Source: a candidate division TA06 bacterium SM23_40
Lineage (GTDB): Bacteria > LJUI01 > SM1-40
Reading direction: 5' to 3'
DNA length: 7,148 bases
Assembly (NCBI GenBank): GCA_001303705.1
Contig: LJUI01000134.1
Span: 1 to 7,148, forward strand
This document shows positions 5,681 to 7,148 of this stretch, in pieces. A program made the position numbers and the translations under genes. The notes under the pieces are model-generated. The model was not told the origin of the DNA, made no database searches, and saw only the letters and a program-made list of their open reading frames with translations. Each line of letters starts with the position of its first letter. Position 1 is the stretch's first letter.

Positions 5681-7148
5681 CTACGCCGAGGGCGCCTCCA
5701 CCACCTCCACCAGCTCACCCTTCAACGGCGAGACCCCCATCTCCGACAGCCTCGCCGCCATCTCATTCGCGATCTCGGCCAACTTCGGGCCCATATTCGC
5801 CGCCAGATTGTGTATCTCGAGTCGATCCCCACGCACGCCTATCTGATCAAGCACCTCCTTCATGGCCGCGACGCGCTTGGACGCCCTCAGATTTCCGTGA
5901 AGGAACTTACAGTTGTCCTCATGGCAGGCGAAGACCAGAACGCCATCGGCGCCCTCCTCGAATGCACGAAGGATCAGACGAGTATCCACCTTCCCCGTGC
6001 AGGGAAGCCGTATGATCTCGAGTCCGGGAGGGAGAGCGAGCCTCATCGCTCCCGCCATGTCGAACGATTCATATCCGGAGTGCTCGCAGGCAAAGGCCAC
6101 GATGCGAGGAGATGGCCAATCCGCATCGAACCGCGGATCCCAAGATAGGAGCGTATCGATCTGGTCATCGGTGAAGTTCCTCAACTGGATCGCTACAGCC
6201 GGGCACTCCGCAGCGCATATCCCGCACGCCTGACAGGCGAGCGGCGCGATCTCCGGCGCACGCGTGTACGTGATCGCCCAATGCGGGCAGTAGCGCTGGC
6301 AGGTGAGGCAGAGCGTGCATTTTCCTTTCGTCACCTCGGTGCGGTTGGTCGGTGCGGGCCGGCCGCCGCTGCCCAGCAGCTCTACGACCGAGGCCACGAC
6401 ACCTCGCGCCTCGGCCACAGCCTCATCCTCACTCTCGGGAACCCTCGAAGTGCCGACATTGAAGACTCCGACCCGGCGCGATGACGCGGGCAGAAGATAG
6501 ACATTGTCCTCCTGCAGGAATCCGCCGGGCCCCATGTTGATGCGGAGCGATGATGCCAGGCTCTCGGTCTCGGGCCCCGGGTCGACTCTCTCCTCGAGCA
6601 CAAGAAGGTCGGCCGGGATCCTGATCAAGGGCGGTTCCCGATCGGCCTGCCGCAGATAATCATCTATGACCTCGACCACCGGCGTGCCATTGTCCATGGA
6701 CAGGCGCGGCGGCTCGTCGTCCGTGTAACGGAAGAAGATCACGCCCTCGTCGCGCAGCTCACCATATCGACGGGCAAGTCCTCTCCCGTGTACCTCTACC
6801 TCATGCGAGATGATGTATACTTCGGCATTCTGTTCGCGGTGCAGGCGATGGGCGCTCGTCAGCGCAGACTCAAGGGCAAGCCTCGAATCCTGTCCCGCAA
6901 GCCCGAGGACGAAGCAGACGATACGCCGCTCCCCCTCCGATCCCTCCGACCACGGGAGCGAAGGTGCGCCCGGGGCCGCCGCGCCCGCGAGAGCCTCCTC
7001 CAGTTCGTACAGACCTACGACACGCCCACCATGCTCGACCCCATACTCCTCTCCTGCAAACCGTTTTTCGTCATCGGTTGCGACAACCACCGCACCCACA
7101 CATTCGTGCTTCACTCCGCGCTCATCTCTGATCCGGGCGTTGAAATTG
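5681..7148 (-). CDS. HdrA-like C-half / ferredoxin / MvhD fusion (QmoB-like), 5'-truncated by the window
   Basis: The frame stays open to the window edge. A GTG at 7114 could pose as a start, but codons upstream of it read NFNARIRDERG, which continues into VKHECVGAVVVAT. That matches the HdrA pattern GNFTVTI...EEVKCGVIIVAT in the neighbouring giant protein, so the true start lies outside. Residues counted from the GTG: HdrA C-half (1-250); two 4Fe-4S motifs (C266, C269, C272, C276 and C294, C297, C300, C304); an MvhD domain (about 335-460) with C343, C372, C397 and C402. MvhD carries a [2Fe-2S] cluster that links HdrA to hydrogenase or dehydrogenase partners. HdrA plus MvhD in one chain is the layout of QmoB. 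Oddly, the HdrA half lacks the CVGSR and CC motifs, keeping only C67. It ends in TAG, about 65 bases before the hemerythrin-like gene. QmoB itself, or a soluble HdrA-MvhD subunit, are both possible. Confidence 0.88.
   Translation of the reverse strand, partial: NFNARIRDERGVKHECVGAVVVATDDEKRFAGEEYGVEHGGRVVGLYELEEALAGAAAPGAPSLPWSEGSEGERRIVCFVLGLAGQDSRLALESALTSAHRLHREQNAEVYIISHEVEVHGRGLARRYGELRDEGVIFFRYTDDEPPRLSMDNGTPVVEVIDDYLRQADREPPLIRIPADLLVLEERVDPGPETESLASSLRINMGPGGFLQEDNVYLLPASSRRVGVFNVGTSRVPESEDEAVAEARGVVASVVELLGSGGRPAPTNRTEVTKGKCTLCLTCQRYCPHWAITYTRAPEIAPLACQACGICAAECPAVAIQLRNFTDDQIDTLLSWDPRFDADWPSPRIVAFACEHSGYESFDMAGAMRLALPPGLEIIRLPCTGKVDTRLILRAFEEGADGVLVFACHEDNCKFLHGNLRASKRVAAMKEVLDQIGVRGDRLEIHNLAANMGPKLAEIANEMAARLSEMGVSPLKGELVEVVEAPSA

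Noticed and set aside
5810-6233. Plus-strand frames of 106-112 codons
   Set aside because: They are antisense to the MvhD and ferredoxin domains of the QmoB-like gene and carry no recognisable motifs.

Overview
The window is GC-rich and carries one minus-strand gene cluster for large flavin/iron-sulphur electron-transfer proteins of the heterodisulfide reductase A (HdrA) kind. Such proteins point to a strict anaerobe: a methanogenic, methane-oxidising or syntrophic archaeon, or a sulfate-reducing or syntrophic bacterium. The window alone does not settle which.

In the direction of transcription (high to low coordinates) the layout is as follows. (1) Window edge to 5681: a 5'-truncated gene for an HdrA C-terminal half, a two-cluster ferredoxin domain and an MvhD domain. 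This order resembles QmoB or HdrA-MvhD fusions. (2) 5615-5048: a hemerythrin-like (HHE) gene that is visibly more AT-rich than its neighbours. It is split by one clear single-base frameshift, probably by a second one near its start, and a conserved His is replaced by Gln. (3) 4950-436: a 1504-residue protein that joins a first HdrA module, split by an inserted GltD/NfnB-like NAD(P)H:flavin oxidoreductase module, to a second HdrA module and a C-terminal 8Fe-8S ferredoxin domain. (4) 435-1: no convincing gene. This part holds a 14-bp palindrome and two copies of a roughly 110-bp direct repeat with a 188-bp period, running off the left edge.

The likely joint function is a cytoplasmic electron-transfer or flavin-based electron-bifurcating complex. 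The giant subunit could exchange electrons with NAD(P)H through its GltD-like module and with ferredoxin through its Fe-S domains. The QmoB-like partner could connect through its MvhD [2Fe-2S] domain to another oxidoreductase. No HdrB/HdrC-type subunit, hydrogenase or formate dehydrogenase is visible here, so the partner must lie upstream of 7148 or elsewhere. The family assignments are solid; the complex, its direction of electron flow and any bifurcation are inference.
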